From contig DHVW01000018.1 of assembly GCA_002412865.1 (NCBI GenBank), positions 1 through 64,000 on the forward strand: 64,000 nucleotides of DNA, written 5' to 3'. The notes under the pieces were generated by a model. The model was not told where the DNA came from. It was given only the letters and a program-made list of their open reading frames with translations, and made no database searches. Shown one piece after another: positions 26,454 to 34,165 of the stretch (within the stretch, counting starts at the first letter, position 1; each line of letters starts with the position of its first letter). Both the position numbers and the translations under genes were made by a program. This DNA comes from Sulfurovum sp. UBA5198. Lineage in GTDB: Bacteria > Campylobacterota > Campylobacteria > Campylobacterales > Sulfurovaceae.

Positions 26454-28238
26454 ATGATACAACTCTCAAATATTAACAAAAGTTTTGGTGGACAAACACT
26501 ATTTAATGGATTAAATTTCCAGATGACAAAAGGTCAAAAAATAGGTCTAATAGGTCGAAACGGTACAGGCAAATCTACACTTTTTAAAATCATATTGGGT
26601 GAAGAACAAGCAGATAGTGGAGATGTGATAATCCCACGAAATTATCGTATAGGGACATTAAGACAGCACTTGCATTTCACTGAGACTACTGTTGCTGCTG
26701 AGTGTGCATTAGTGCTTGGAGAGGATGAACAGTATAATTTCTACAAGATAGAGAAGATTCTGTTTGGTCTTGGTTTTAGCGAAAGTGATTTAGAGAAAGA
26801 CCCACTTAGTTTTTCAGGCGGTTACCAAATCCGTATAAATCTAGCTAAACTTTTGGCTACTGAGCCAAACATGTTACTTCTTGATGAACCTACAAATTAC
26901 CTTGATATTTTATCACTTCGTTGGCTGGAGCAGTTTATTCGTGAATTTGATGGCGAGGTTATCATCATCACACACGATAGAACATTTATGGATAGTGTCA
27001 TCACACACACCATGGGTATTCAGAGAAAAACTCTAAACATCATCAAAGGCACAACCAAACAATATGAAGAGACTCTAGCAATGCAAGATGAGACTTATGA
27101 AAAAACCAGACTAAATCAAGAGAAAAAGAGAAAAGATTTAGAAGAGTTCATAGCACGAAATAAAGCTAGAGCCTCCACGGCTAACTTGGCTCAATCAAAA
27201 GTCAAGATACTAGAAAAGATGGATGATATGGAAAGTTTGGAGAGCGAAAGCTCACTATCCTTTAAATTTAATTATAAAGTCACTCCAGCAAAAGTAGTTC
27301 TCAGGGCTGAGGATTTAGGCTTTGGATATGACCCCACTGCTCCACTGTTTCAACACCTCACTTTCGCTCTGGAAGTTGGTCAAACTTTAGCTATCATAGG
27401 TAAAAACGGCAAAGGAAAATCAACCTTACTCAATTATATAGCAGGAGAGTTGCCAAACCAACAAGGCTCACTGGAATTCCATCCATCTACAAATATTGCT
27501 CACTTTGGTCAGACAAATATCGAGAGACTGAACCTTAAAAATAATATCATAGAAGAGATTAGTAGTGCAGATAAAAATATAGCATATTCAAGTGTGCGAA
27601 ATATCTGTGGCACGATGATGTTTACAGGCGATAGTGCAGAGAAAAAGATAGAGGTACTATCAGGTGGAGAGCGAAGTCGTGTTATGCTTGGTAAAATTAT
27701 AGCAACTCCAGCCAATCTACTACTACTAGATGAGCCTACAAATCACCTCGATATGCAATCAATAGATGCCTTGTGTGACGCAGTAGAGGGCTTTGAAGGT
27801 GCTGTCATCATGGTAACCCACTCTGAGCTTATGCTTAGACGACTTGCTGATTCATTAATAATATTTCACGAAGGTAGAGCTGAATATTTCGGTGGAACAT
27901 ATGATGAATTTTTAGAAAAAATAGGCTGGGAAGAGGAAGCTGGAGACGCTAAACCTAAAAAAGCCAAACCAAAACTGGACAAAAAAGAGAGAAAAGCTCT
28001 CAGGGCTGCCGTAGTACAAGCCAAAAGCAAAGAACTAGCACCTCTAAAAAAAGAGATTAGAGAGCTTGAACTTAAAATGGTTCGAATAGAAAATGACCTG
28101 AGTGAAGCTACACAAAATCTGGCAATAGCTACACTCAATAGTGACCTTGAAGTGTGCTTTGACAAGCTAGCAACTCTCACTGAACAACTAGATGCCAAAA
28201 GCTTGCCGTTTGATGAACAGCTTAGCGAACTAGATTAA
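26454..28238 (+). CDS. ABC-F family ATPase
   Basis: A 594-residue soluble protein with two ABC domains in tandem and no membrane segment. Domain 1 has Walker A GRNGTGKST, a signature-like SFSGGYQIR and Walker B LLLDEPTNYLD. Domain 2 has GKNGKGKST, LSGGERSR and LLLDEPTNHLD. An inter-domain linker rich in charged helices (residues about 205-275) and a C-terminal Lys/Glu-rich coiled coil (about 500-594) complete the ABC-F form. These proteins act on ribosomes as translation factors, and a Uup- or YheS-like role is most likely. The subgroup cannot be fixed by eye. Confidence 0.93.
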   Translation: MIQLSNINKSFGGQTLFNGLNFQMTKGQKIGLIGRNGTGKSTLFKIILGEEQADSGDVIIPRNYRIGTLRQHLHFTETTVAAECALVLGEDEQYNFYKIEKILFGLGFSESDLEKDPLSFSGGYQIRINLAKLLATEPNMLLLDEPTNYLDILSLRWLEQFIREFDGEVIIITHDRTFMDSVITHTMGIQRKTLNIIKGTTKQYEETLAMQDETYEKTRLNQEKKRKDLEEFIARNKARASTANLAQSKVKILEKMDDMESLESESSLSFKFNYKVTPAKVVLRAEDLGFGYDPTAPLFQHLTFALEVGQTLAIIGKNGKGKSTLLNYIAGELPNQQGSLEFHPSTNIAHFGQTNIERLNLKNNIIEEISSADKNIAYSSVRNICGTMMFTGDSAEKKIEVLSGGERSRVMLGKIIATPANLLLLDEPTNHLDMQSIDALCDAVEGFEGAVIMVTHSELMLRRLADSLIIFHEGRAEYFGGTYDEFLEKIGWEEEAGDAKPKKAKPKLDKKERKALRAAVVQAKSKELAPLKKEIRELELKMVRIENDLSEATQNLAIATLNSDLEVCFDKLATLTEQLDAKSLPFDEQLSELD

Positions 28239-28304
28239 TAATTCAGAAATAGTTCATATAAGATATGCTAATATGATAATATAATTTAACATTAAGGATA
28301 TTCT

Positions 28305-28889
28305 ATGAAAAAATGGTCATCAACATTCAGAATTTGGCATTGGCTTTTTATGCTTACATTTTTATTTATGAGTGCAACAGTAATAATCAGAGAGACAGTC
28401 CTAGATAAACAAGCTGTAAGTGCAGTAATTATTGAGGATCTCGGCATGAGTGATATTAATATATCCAAAGATGATGCTATAGATATGGCAAAAGACATCA
28501 GAAGTCCACTGTGGGAATCTCATGTGCTTGTTGGTTATCTATTTGCAGGTCTTGTGGTGGCTAGATATATGCTTTTTGCTACTAGAAGTGGTCGTAGAAA
28601 TTATATAAATTGTAGTGAAAAAACATTGCATAAAAAAGGCGTTAGTGCCACATATCTTGGTATATATGGGTTTGCTACATTATTGGCACTGAGTGGTCTT
28701 GGGATGAAATTTAACGCCAAGTTTGATTTGAGTGAGGAGCTTGTACATACTATCAAAGAGGTTCATGAGTTTGCGTTTTATGCAATGCTTATTTTGGTCA
28801 TCGCACATATCGCTGGCGTGATAATTGCTGAGAATAGTAGTGAAAAAGGTATCGTATCTGATATGATAAATGGCGGCGAAGAGAAGTAA
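28305..28889 (+). CDS. Membrane b-type cytochrome (cytochrome b561 / hydrogenase cyt b fold)
   Basis: A 194-residue integral membrane protein with four hydrophobic segments. Candidate haem-ligand histidines lie in FRIWHWLFML (helix 1), ESHVLVGYLFAG (helix 2) and HEFAFYAMLILVIAH (helix 4), the usual pattern of cytochrome b561-type electron carriers. A 50-residue soluble loop separates helices 1 and 2. No dehydrogenase or oxidase partner is adjacent, so its electron donor is unknown. An AAGGA site precedes the ATG, and TATAAT-like sequence lies about 30 bases upstream. Confidence 0.82.
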   Translation: MKKWSSTFRIWHWLFMLTFLFMSATVIIRETVLDKQAVSAVIIEDLGMSDINISKDDAIDMAKDIRSPLWESHVLVGYLFAGLVVARYMLFATRSGRRNYINCSEKTLHKKGVSATYLGIYGFATLLALSGLGMKFNAKFDLSEELVHTIKEVHEFAFYAMLILVIAHIAGVIIAENSSEKGIVSDMINGGEEK

Positions 28890-28937
28890 TAAGCCCCCTA
28901 GTTTGTCGCTTATGATATAATTTTCAAAAAGATTATC

Positions 28938-29759
28938 ATGAGACGACTATTTATCACAGACCTTGACCATACATTCCTGCGAAGCGATCAGAGTATCAGC
29001 GAGTTTAGCAGGGATACCATCAGTGAACTAACCAAAAATCATCTATTCACAGTCGCAACAGCCAGAAGCTTTCATAAAGTCGGAGAGTTTTTAGGCTCAC
29101 TAAAACCAAATGCTCCGATGATTTTATTAGATGGCACCATGATAGCCACAAATGACAAAAAAATAATCGACCTCAAACTAATCAGCCAAGAAATCAGCGA
29201 TGAGATTGTCAGTGAAGCTATCAAATTTGGAATATATCCATTCATCATAGGTCTTGAAGATGTAGGCATGGAGGAGCTTTTTTGGTATCCTACCATTCTA
29301 AATGTTTATCAAAAAGAAGTTCTACAAAACTACAAAAATGACCCAAGACTTGCCCTAAAAGAACCAATGAGAGCAATGAAAAGAGTGCTAAAGGTGGTAT
29401 TTTTCGGAACGCATGAAATATTAAAGCCACTCACAGATCATCTGAAATCTATATTTGGAGATGCTTTGGAGTATAAGCTATCGCCTGAAAATTATGGTGG
29501 TGGTTGGTTTCTCACACTTCTGCACCCACATGGAGACAAATCACACGCCATCATCACAGTTGCAAATTATTTGGGATATGAAGTGGGTGACATCACAGTA
29601 TTTGGAGATAGCGTAAATGATATAGGAATGTTTGAGCTTTGTGGGACTAGCATGGCAGTATCAAATGCTCTTGATGGACTAAAAACACATGCTAGCGAAG
29701 TTCTGCCTCATTCCAATGATGAGGACGCAGTGGCTAAATATCTAACTAGGTTTTTATAG
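28938..29759 (+). CDS. HAD-superfamily (Cof-like, IIB) phosphatase
   Basis: A 273-residue phosphatase. Motif I is FITDLDHTFL (nucleophile Asp near residue 7), motif II is in VATARS, motif III is a Lys in the HGDKSHAI segment, and motif IV is VFGDSVNDIGMF. A large type-IIB cap sits between. The substrate cannot be deduced from the fold. Its 3' end overlaps the convergent murU gene by 14 bases, next to anmK and amgK. In Pseudomonas the same recycling route needs a HAD phosphatase (MupP) acting on MurNAc-6-phosphate, so this gene is a candidate by position. MupP itself belongs to a different HAD cap class. Confidence 0.85.
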   Translation: MRRLFITDLDHTFLRSDQSISEFSRDTISELTKNHLFTVATARSFHKVGEFLGSLKPNAPMILLDGTMIATNDKKIIDLKLISQEISDEIVSEAIKFGIYPFIIGLEDVGMEELFWYPTILNVYQKEVLQNYKNDPRLALKEPMRAMKRVLKVVFFGTHEILKPLTDHLKSIFGDALEYKLSPENYGGGWFLTLLHPHGDKSHAIITVANYLGYEVGDITVFGDSVNDIGMFELCGTSMAVSNALDGLKTHASEVLPHSNDEDAVAKYLTRFL

Positions 29760-30417
29760 ACTCATTTATCTCAGCTAGTCTCTGGGGTGTACCGATATCT
29801 CGCCAAATGCCACTATAAAGCTCTCCACCCACGGCATCATGGAGCATAGTATCACGAAGTAGATCGCCTAGTCCTCTCTTGCCATACTCTAACCATTTGA
29901 ATAAATTTGGACTATAATAACCAATGCCTGAAAATGTGTATCTGCTTTTGCCATCTCCGCTTATCATTCCCTTACTTAGAGCAAAATCGCCTTTGGTATT
30001 GTGTTCTGGATTTGGCACCAAAATCAAATGAGCCAATAGACCATCTCCAAGTTCAAATGCACTATCAAACTCATAATCACACCATACATCGCCATTGACT
30101 ACCAAAAATGGCTCATTTCCAAGCAGTGGCAGAGCTTTTACAATGCCACCAGCACTCTCCAAAGCCCCCTCATTTTGCTCATCACTAAAGTGCAATTTCA
30201 CACCCCACTTCGAGCCATCACCTAAAGCCTGTGGTATTAAATTCCCCAAATGAGCCATATTGATAACTATATCAATAAATCCAGCACGGGCTAGTTTTTC
30301 TATATGCCAAACGATAAGTGGTTTACCACCCACTTCTAGTAATGGTTTCGGCAAGCTATCTGTGAGAGGTCTCATTCTCTCGCCTTTGCCTGCTGCCAAT
30401 ATCATTGCTTTTTTCAT
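29746..30417 (-). CDS. murU: MurU-type nucleotidyltransferase (MurNAc-1-phosphate uridylyltransferase)
   Basis: A 223-residue sugar-nucleotidyltransferase. The signature MILAAGKGERMRPLTDSLPKPLLEV at the N-terminus gives the triphosphate-binding loop and catalytic Lys, and VVNGDVWCDYE near residue 105 gives the metal-binding Asp. The length and the immediate upstream amgK match MurU of the Pseudomonas-type cell-wall recycling route, which makes UDP-MurNAc from MurNAc-alpha-1-phosphate. The start overlaps the end of amgK by 4 bases. Mannose-1-phosphate guanylyltransferase-like activity is the alternative, but context favours MurU. Confidence 0.88.
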   Translation of the reverse strand: MKKAMILAAGKGERMRPLTDSLPKPLLEVGGKPLIVWHIEKLARAGFIDIVINMAHLGNLIPQALGDGSKWGVKLHFSDEQNEGALESAGGIVKALPLLGNEPFLVVNGDVWCDYEFDSAFELGDGLLAHLILVPNPEHNTKGDFALSKGMISGDGKSRYTFSGIGYYSPNLFKWLEYGKRGLGDLLRDTMLHDAVGGELYSGIWRDIGTPQRLAEINESIKT

Positions 30418-31343
30418 TTTAATATCTCCAGTAGTGGCTTTGTTTGCGGATACTTGACCACAGTTTCGAGCACATATTTTAGTGTAAGTGGAATATCGGC
30501 TAAATACCCATCTTTGCCATCACGATGGCTAAGTCTAGCAAAAATTCCAAGCACTTTAATATGTCTCTGTAGTCCCATCATATCAAACCATCTCAGCATT
30601 GTACCATCATCAACATTCAGGTCTTTTTGGTCTCTAAAATATAGCACCAAGTTATTTCGCTTAACTTCATCAATCTCATAATAACAATCCTTCAGCAACG
30701 ACACCAAATCATAAGTGACAGCCCCACTTCTAGCGTCTTGAAAATCAATAACACCTAGAGTTTCATCATCTTTTATCATAATATTACGAGAGTGAAAATC
30801 ACGATGCACAAATATACCATTTGGTTGAGCGGTGACCTCGCTGACTATGAATTCTAATACATTTGCTAACTCTGATTTTTGCTCATTACCAAGATGAACA
30901 CCCAAGTGCTTGGCTAAATACCACTCTTCCATCAAATTCATCTCAAAAAGTAAGAACTCTTTATCATAAGGCAACAAACCGTTAATATCTGCTTTTTGCA
31001 TATGAATTATCTCATCAATTGCTTTTTTATAATATGCCTCATTAGACTCATCACCGAGCTTGTCCCATAGATGGATAGAACCGAAATCCTCAAGCACGGC
31101 ATAACCTAAATCCATATCAATATTCAAAATATCAGGCACGCTCACACCTACACTACAAAGCCTTCGTTGCATATCCACAAATGGAATTAGGCTCTCTTTT
31201 TGCTTAGAAGAATCCATCACGATATAGCTTTTACCACCACTAAACATACGATAATATGAGCGAAAACTAGCATCGCTAGAGGCGACTTCTATGGTGAAAT
31301 CCTGCCAACCAATGACTTTTAGCCACTCTTTAATTTGGCTCAT
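30414..31343 (-). CDS. amgK: AmgK-type anomeric MurNAc/GlcNAc kinase
   Basis: A 309-residue aminoglycoside-phosphotransferase-fold kinase. The catalytic loop reads VHRDFHSRNIMI near residue 175 and the metal-binding motif is LGVIDFQDARSG near residue 195, as in AmgK. It phosphorylates the anomeric carbon of MurNAc so that MurU can form UDP-MurNAc, bypassing de novo synthesis. Overlaps anmK by 14 bases upstream and murU by 4 bases downstream, giving a compact operon. Confidence 0.9.
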   Translation of the reverse strand: MSQIKEWLKVIGWQDFTIEVASSDASFRSYYRMFSGGKSYIVMDSSKQKESLIPFVDMQRRLCSVGVSVPDILNIDMDLGYAVLEDFGSIHLWDKLGDESNEAYYKKAIDEIIHMQKADINGLLPYDKEFLLFEMNLMEEWYLAKHLGVHLGNEQKSELANVLEFIVSEVTAQPNGIFVHRDFHSRNIMIKDDETLGVIDFQDARSGAVTYDLVSLLKDCYYEIDEVKRNNLVLYFRDQKDLNVDDGTMLRWFDMMGLQRHIKVLGIFARLSHRDGKDGYLADIPLTLKYVLETVVKYPQTKPLLEILK

Positions 31344-32529
31344 AAAGCCCTCCTAGTATTCTATTTACAGATGCTCCTGTGACATCTTGTAGATTTACTT
31401 CTCTCTTTTGAATTCGCATAAACCCTAACCATGCCATCATCATCGACTCCATCGCATCACTGCTAACTCCAAGTTCATCAGAGATTAGAATATCAGATTT
31501 TGGCAATAGTGCTTTTAGCCTCTCTATTAGAAAAATATTTTTAGTCCCACCACCACAAAGCACCACTCTATTTATATCAAACTTTGCTATCTCTATGGCA
31601 ATGCTTTTTGCGGTTAGTTCCAAAAGCGTTCTTTGTGTGTCTGCTTGTACTTGCTTGTCATGCAAAACTTGTTTTTGTATCTCATTTTGTTCGTCGTGCT
31701 GAACTTGTTTTGGTATCTCATCTTGTTTGTCATGCTGAACTTGTTTCAGTATCTCATTACTTTTAGATTCTGAAATAAATTCAGAATGACTGGATAATTT
31801 ACCCTCAATCCATGCGAGATTAAAATACTCTCTACCTGTACTTTTTGGGTGTGATTTTGCGAAATACTCATCACTCAAAAACTCTGCTAAAAGTGCCTCA
31901 TCAAGCTTTCCACTCCTAGCCCACTCGCCATTTTTATCATAGCTTTTGTTTTGGCACTTCTCTATCCAGCTATCTAGTAGTACATTTCCGCACCCAGTAT
32001 CATATCCTATAATTTTCTCACCCAATATAGAGACATTTGCCATTCCACCGATATTCACAACTGCTGTTTTCTCTCCACCAAACAGAAACGAATGAAATGC
32101 TGGAGCAAATGGTGCCCCTTGTCCACCAGCTGCCATATCTGCTCTACGAACATCACTCACTACTGCTATACCAGTAGCATAAGCCACTATATTTGCATCG
32201 CCCAGTTGCATAGAGAAATGCTTCGTTGGCTCGTGCCAAAGTGTCTGACCGTGTAATCCTATGGCTTTTATCTCGCTATTTTGTATATTGTGCGTATCTA
32301 TAAACTCATTGATATGCTTAGCATACATCGCACCCAGTTTATGATCAAGCTCTCCAATCTTTGAGATATGCACTTCGTTATTTATGATATTTAAAACTTC
32401 ATCTTTTAGTTCAAATGGATAGCTATCAAATGCCAAAAGCTTACAATCACTATCGCTAATCTCACACAGAGATATATCAATCCCATCTAGGCTAGTACCG
32501 CTCATCACACCAATGTAGAGGTTAGTCAT
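31330..32529 (-). CDS. anmK: Anhydro-N-acetylmuramic acid kinase, carrying an inserted repeat domain
   Basis: A 399-residue sugar kinase of the ASKHA fold. It opens with the family motif VMSGTSLDGID, then AIGLHGQTLWHEP, VVSDVRRADMAAGGQGAPFAP, NIGGMANVS and YDTGCGNVLLD, and ends with LCGGGTKN and the Gly-rich tail. AnmK opens the anhydro ring of 1,6-anhydroMurNAc and phosphorylates it to MurNAc-6-phosphate. Residues about 247-293 are foreign to the family: three tandem 12-residue units of the form NEIxKQVxHDxQ, encoded by a palindromic DNA repeat. Removing them leaves a normal-sized enzyme of about 350 residues. Starts 8 bases inside the toxin gene. Confidence 0.95.
   Translation of the reverse strand: MTNLYIGVMSGTSLDGIDISLCEISDSDCKLLAFDSYPFELKDEVLNIINNEVHISKIGELDHKLGAMYAKHINEFIDTHNIQNSEIKAIGLHGQTLWHEPTKHFSMQLGDANIVAYATGIAVVSDVRRADMAAGGQGAPFAPAFHSFLFGGEKTAVVNIGGMANVSILGEKIIGYDTGCGNVLLDSWIEKCQNKSYDKNGEWARSGKLDEALLAEFLSDEYFAKSHPKSTGREYFNLAWIEGKLSSHSEFISESKSNEILKQVQHDKQDEIPKQVQHDEQNEIQKQVLHDKQVQADTQRTLLELTAKSIAIEIAKFDINRVVLCGGGTKNIFLIERLKALLPKSDILISDELGVSSDAMESMMMAWLGFMRIQKREVNLQDVTGASVNRILGGLYEPN
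31651..31790. repeat. In-frame palindromic repeat array inside anmK
   Basis: Three tandem 36-base units (31651-31686, 31687-31722, 31723-31758) are followed by a related hairpin at 31768-31790. Each unit contains an interrupted palindrome whose core on the plus strand is CTGAACTTGTTTCAG or a variant. The last copy reads CTGAAATAAATTCAG. All stay in the AnmK reading frame and add 12 residues per unit. A further copy of the same hairpin, with a paired change in the stem, lies between genes at 42231-42251. This resembles coding-region palindromic elements such as those described in Rickettsia, though homology to those is not claimed. Confidence 0.85.
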
Positions 32530-32794
32530 AGATATCCTTTCTTCTGCCTACTTTTAGAACTAGCAAAATAAGCTCTTCATTTTTCACTTCAAATATTGCC
32601 CTTATTCGTCTGGCTATAACAAATCTATAATGTTTAAAATCTGTTCCTTTTAGCTCTGTTATTTTCTTGGTTGATTTTAGGGCATCGAAGTTCTCTTCAA
32701 GATATAAAAGCTTTTTGGCTATCATTTGCTGTTCCGGTAGATTAAAATCTTTGATATCTTTCACTGCTGTCTCGGTCAGTTGTAGTCTGTACAC
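32522..32794 (-). CDS. RelE/ParE-superfamily toxin
   Basis: A 90-residue basic protein of the RelE/ParE fold: MYRLQLTETAVKDIKDFN at the N-terminus, a Lys-rich middle, and the C-terminal strand pattern YRFVIARRIRAIFEVKNEELILLVLKVGRRKDIYD. Type II toxins of this fold are ribosome-dependent mRNases or gyrase inhibitors. The activity here is not distinguishable. Immediately downstream of its antitoxin gene and overlapping the anmK start by 8 bases, so the toxin-antitoxin pair and the cell-wall recycling genes may be cotranscribed. Confidence 0.85.
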   Translation of the reverse strand: MYRLQLTETAVKDIKDFNLPEQQMIAKKLLYLEENFDALKSTKKITELKGTDFKHYRFVIARRIRAIFEVKNEELILLVLKVGRRKDIYD

Positions 32795-33025
32795 TTATAC
32801 TACTCCAAGCTCTGCAAATACTTCTCTGGCATCATATATTTTTTCTTTACCACTTTTCACATCACTGGAAATCTTTTGGGCGACTGCTGAGTCTGTATAA
32901 TCAAAATAAAAATCCAAAGCTCTCTCTAATAGTTCTTTTTGTGATATATGAAGTGCTTTTGATACACTCTCAAGCTCTTTTGCGATACCACTGTCAAAAG
33001 AAATTAGCTTTTTAACTGTTGCCAT
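32795..33025 (-). CDS. Ribbon-helix-helix-type antitoxin
   Basis: A 76-residue protein. The N-terminal 45 residues (TVKKLISFDSGIAKELESVSKALHIS, then QKELLERALDFYF) fit a ribbon-helix-helix DNA-binding domain, and the C-terminal part ends in YDAREVFAELGVV, a typical toxin-binding tail. The stop abuts the toxin ATG. An AAAAGGATAT site precedes its ATG. It is expected to repress its own operon, which may extend through anmK-amgK-murU. Confidence 0.82.
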   Translation of the reverse strand: MATVKKLISFDSGIAKELESVSKALHISQKELLERALDFYFDYTDSAVAQKISSDVKSGKEKIYDAREVFAELGVV

Positions 33026-33139
33026 AATATATCCTTTTGTATATCTTTTTAGATATTATAACAGATATTATACAAAAATACAATAGGATAGTTTTATCTC
33101 TCATGCTTTGTGTGGAAGTATATCATTCAGCCTAAGTAT

Positions 33140-33170
33140 GCTCGTTCCCATAGAGACGATGGGAACGAGC
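33140..33170. repeat. Perfect palindrome between the antitoxin and mrr genes
   Basis: A 12-base-pair perfect stem (GCTCGTTCCCAT and its complement) surrounds a 7-base loop. It resembles the dispersed 'CGTTCCCA...TGGGAACG' intergenic palindromes common in proteobacterial genomes. There is no following T-run in either direction, so it is classed as a dispersed repeat and not a terminator. The rest of the 33.03-33.18 kb gap shows nothing else. Confidence 0.7.
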
Positions 33171-33182
33171 CACGAGCCAAGA

Positions 33183-34061
33183 TTAAACTTCCTCGGAATC
33201 AAAAAAATCATTGTCTACAGCTTTTACTTCATAGTAGTTTTTAGTTTGCACCCCCACATTGTATTTATGCATCAAATCAACAAGTTTTATTCCATCAATC
33301 AATATTATTGTATGGTGAGCATCTCTTGCTTTTGTCTTAGCTTTTTCATCAAATGTTGATGTCGTTACAAAGATTCCTTTTCTAGTGTCACCACTCATAG
33401 CCCCAATAAAATTTCGTATATCTGTTTCTCGAACTTTATTTTCACTATATCGTTTTGCTTGAATATATATTTTTTCCAATCCAAGCTGATCTTCATTAAT
33501 TATGCCATCAATACCGCCATCACCTGATTTAGCTGTTTCAATAAAATCACCATAACCCATTTTGTTTAGCAAAATAAGAATTATTTTTTCGAAGGCATAA
33601 GGATCAACTTCTTTTAATTTTGACAATAATTCATCTTTTACTTCACGTTCAATTTGCCCAAATCCAGAATCAATAAGATCTTGTGGACTTGCATTATTTT
33701 TCAGATCAGCTTCTAGCCTAGATTGATTTTCAGGCTCATAAAAAGTAATAACGTTTGATTGAATATCAGTGAGAGAAATATTTTCTGATTTAGCAGATTT
33801 TCCCATTTCAGTAATCTGAATATATCCTCGTTGAGGGTAATTAACTAATCCTCCTTTTTTCAAGTAAGACTTTCCCCAAGCGATACGATTTTCTATTAGC
33901 CTATCACCACTTTTAGTTTTTTGTTCCAGAAGCTCTTGGGGCAAGCCAGAATAAAACCTTTCTTCGACAATTCGAATTAAATCACGCCCCTTAATTATGG
34001 CACCATCGCTTAGAACTTCCAAGATAGGAATGAATGTTTCGTTGAATTTTGGTAATTCCAT
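33183..34061 (-). CDS. Mrr-type restriction endonuclease
   Basis: A 292-residue nuclease. Residues about 1-90 form an Mrr N-terminal winged-helix domain (GLVNYPQRGYIQITEMGK is characteristic). After a linker, residues about 150-280 form the Mrr catalytic domain of the PD-(D/E)xK type, with SGDGGIDGII (Asp185) and YIQAKRY (Gln201, Lys203) as the active site. Mrr-family enzymes cut methylated foreign DNA without a cognate methyltransferase, and none is adjacent here. A single gene flanked by a toxin-antitoxin pair and a symporter; a defence role is inferred. Confidence 0.92.
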   Translation of the reverse strand: MELPKFNETFIPILEVLSDGAIIKGRDLIRIVEERFYSGLPQELLEQKTKSGDRLIENRIAWGKSYLKKGGLVNYPQRGYIQITEMGKSAKSENISLTDIQSNVITFYEPENQSRLEADLKNNASPQDLIDSGFGQIEREVKDELLSKLKEVDPYAFEKIILILLNKMGYGDFIETAKSGDGGIDGIINEDQLGLEKIYIQAKRYSENKVRETDIRNFIGAMSGDTRKGIFVTTSTFDEKAKTKARDAHHTIILIDGIKLVDLMHKYNVGVQTKNYYEVKAVDNDFFDSEEV

Positions 34062-34165
34062 TAATTTCTCTTTTTTATGAATTTGTTATGATTGCAAGTC
34101 TAACTATTTATTTAAGGAATATGATAGCATAAATATATCTAAAAAAATAAATTAAAAAGACATTT

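Noticed and set aside
31651..31758. Tandem 36-base repeats considered as a CRISPR array
   Set aside because: There are no spacers between units, the units are contiguous, they stay in the anmK frame and no cas genes are present.
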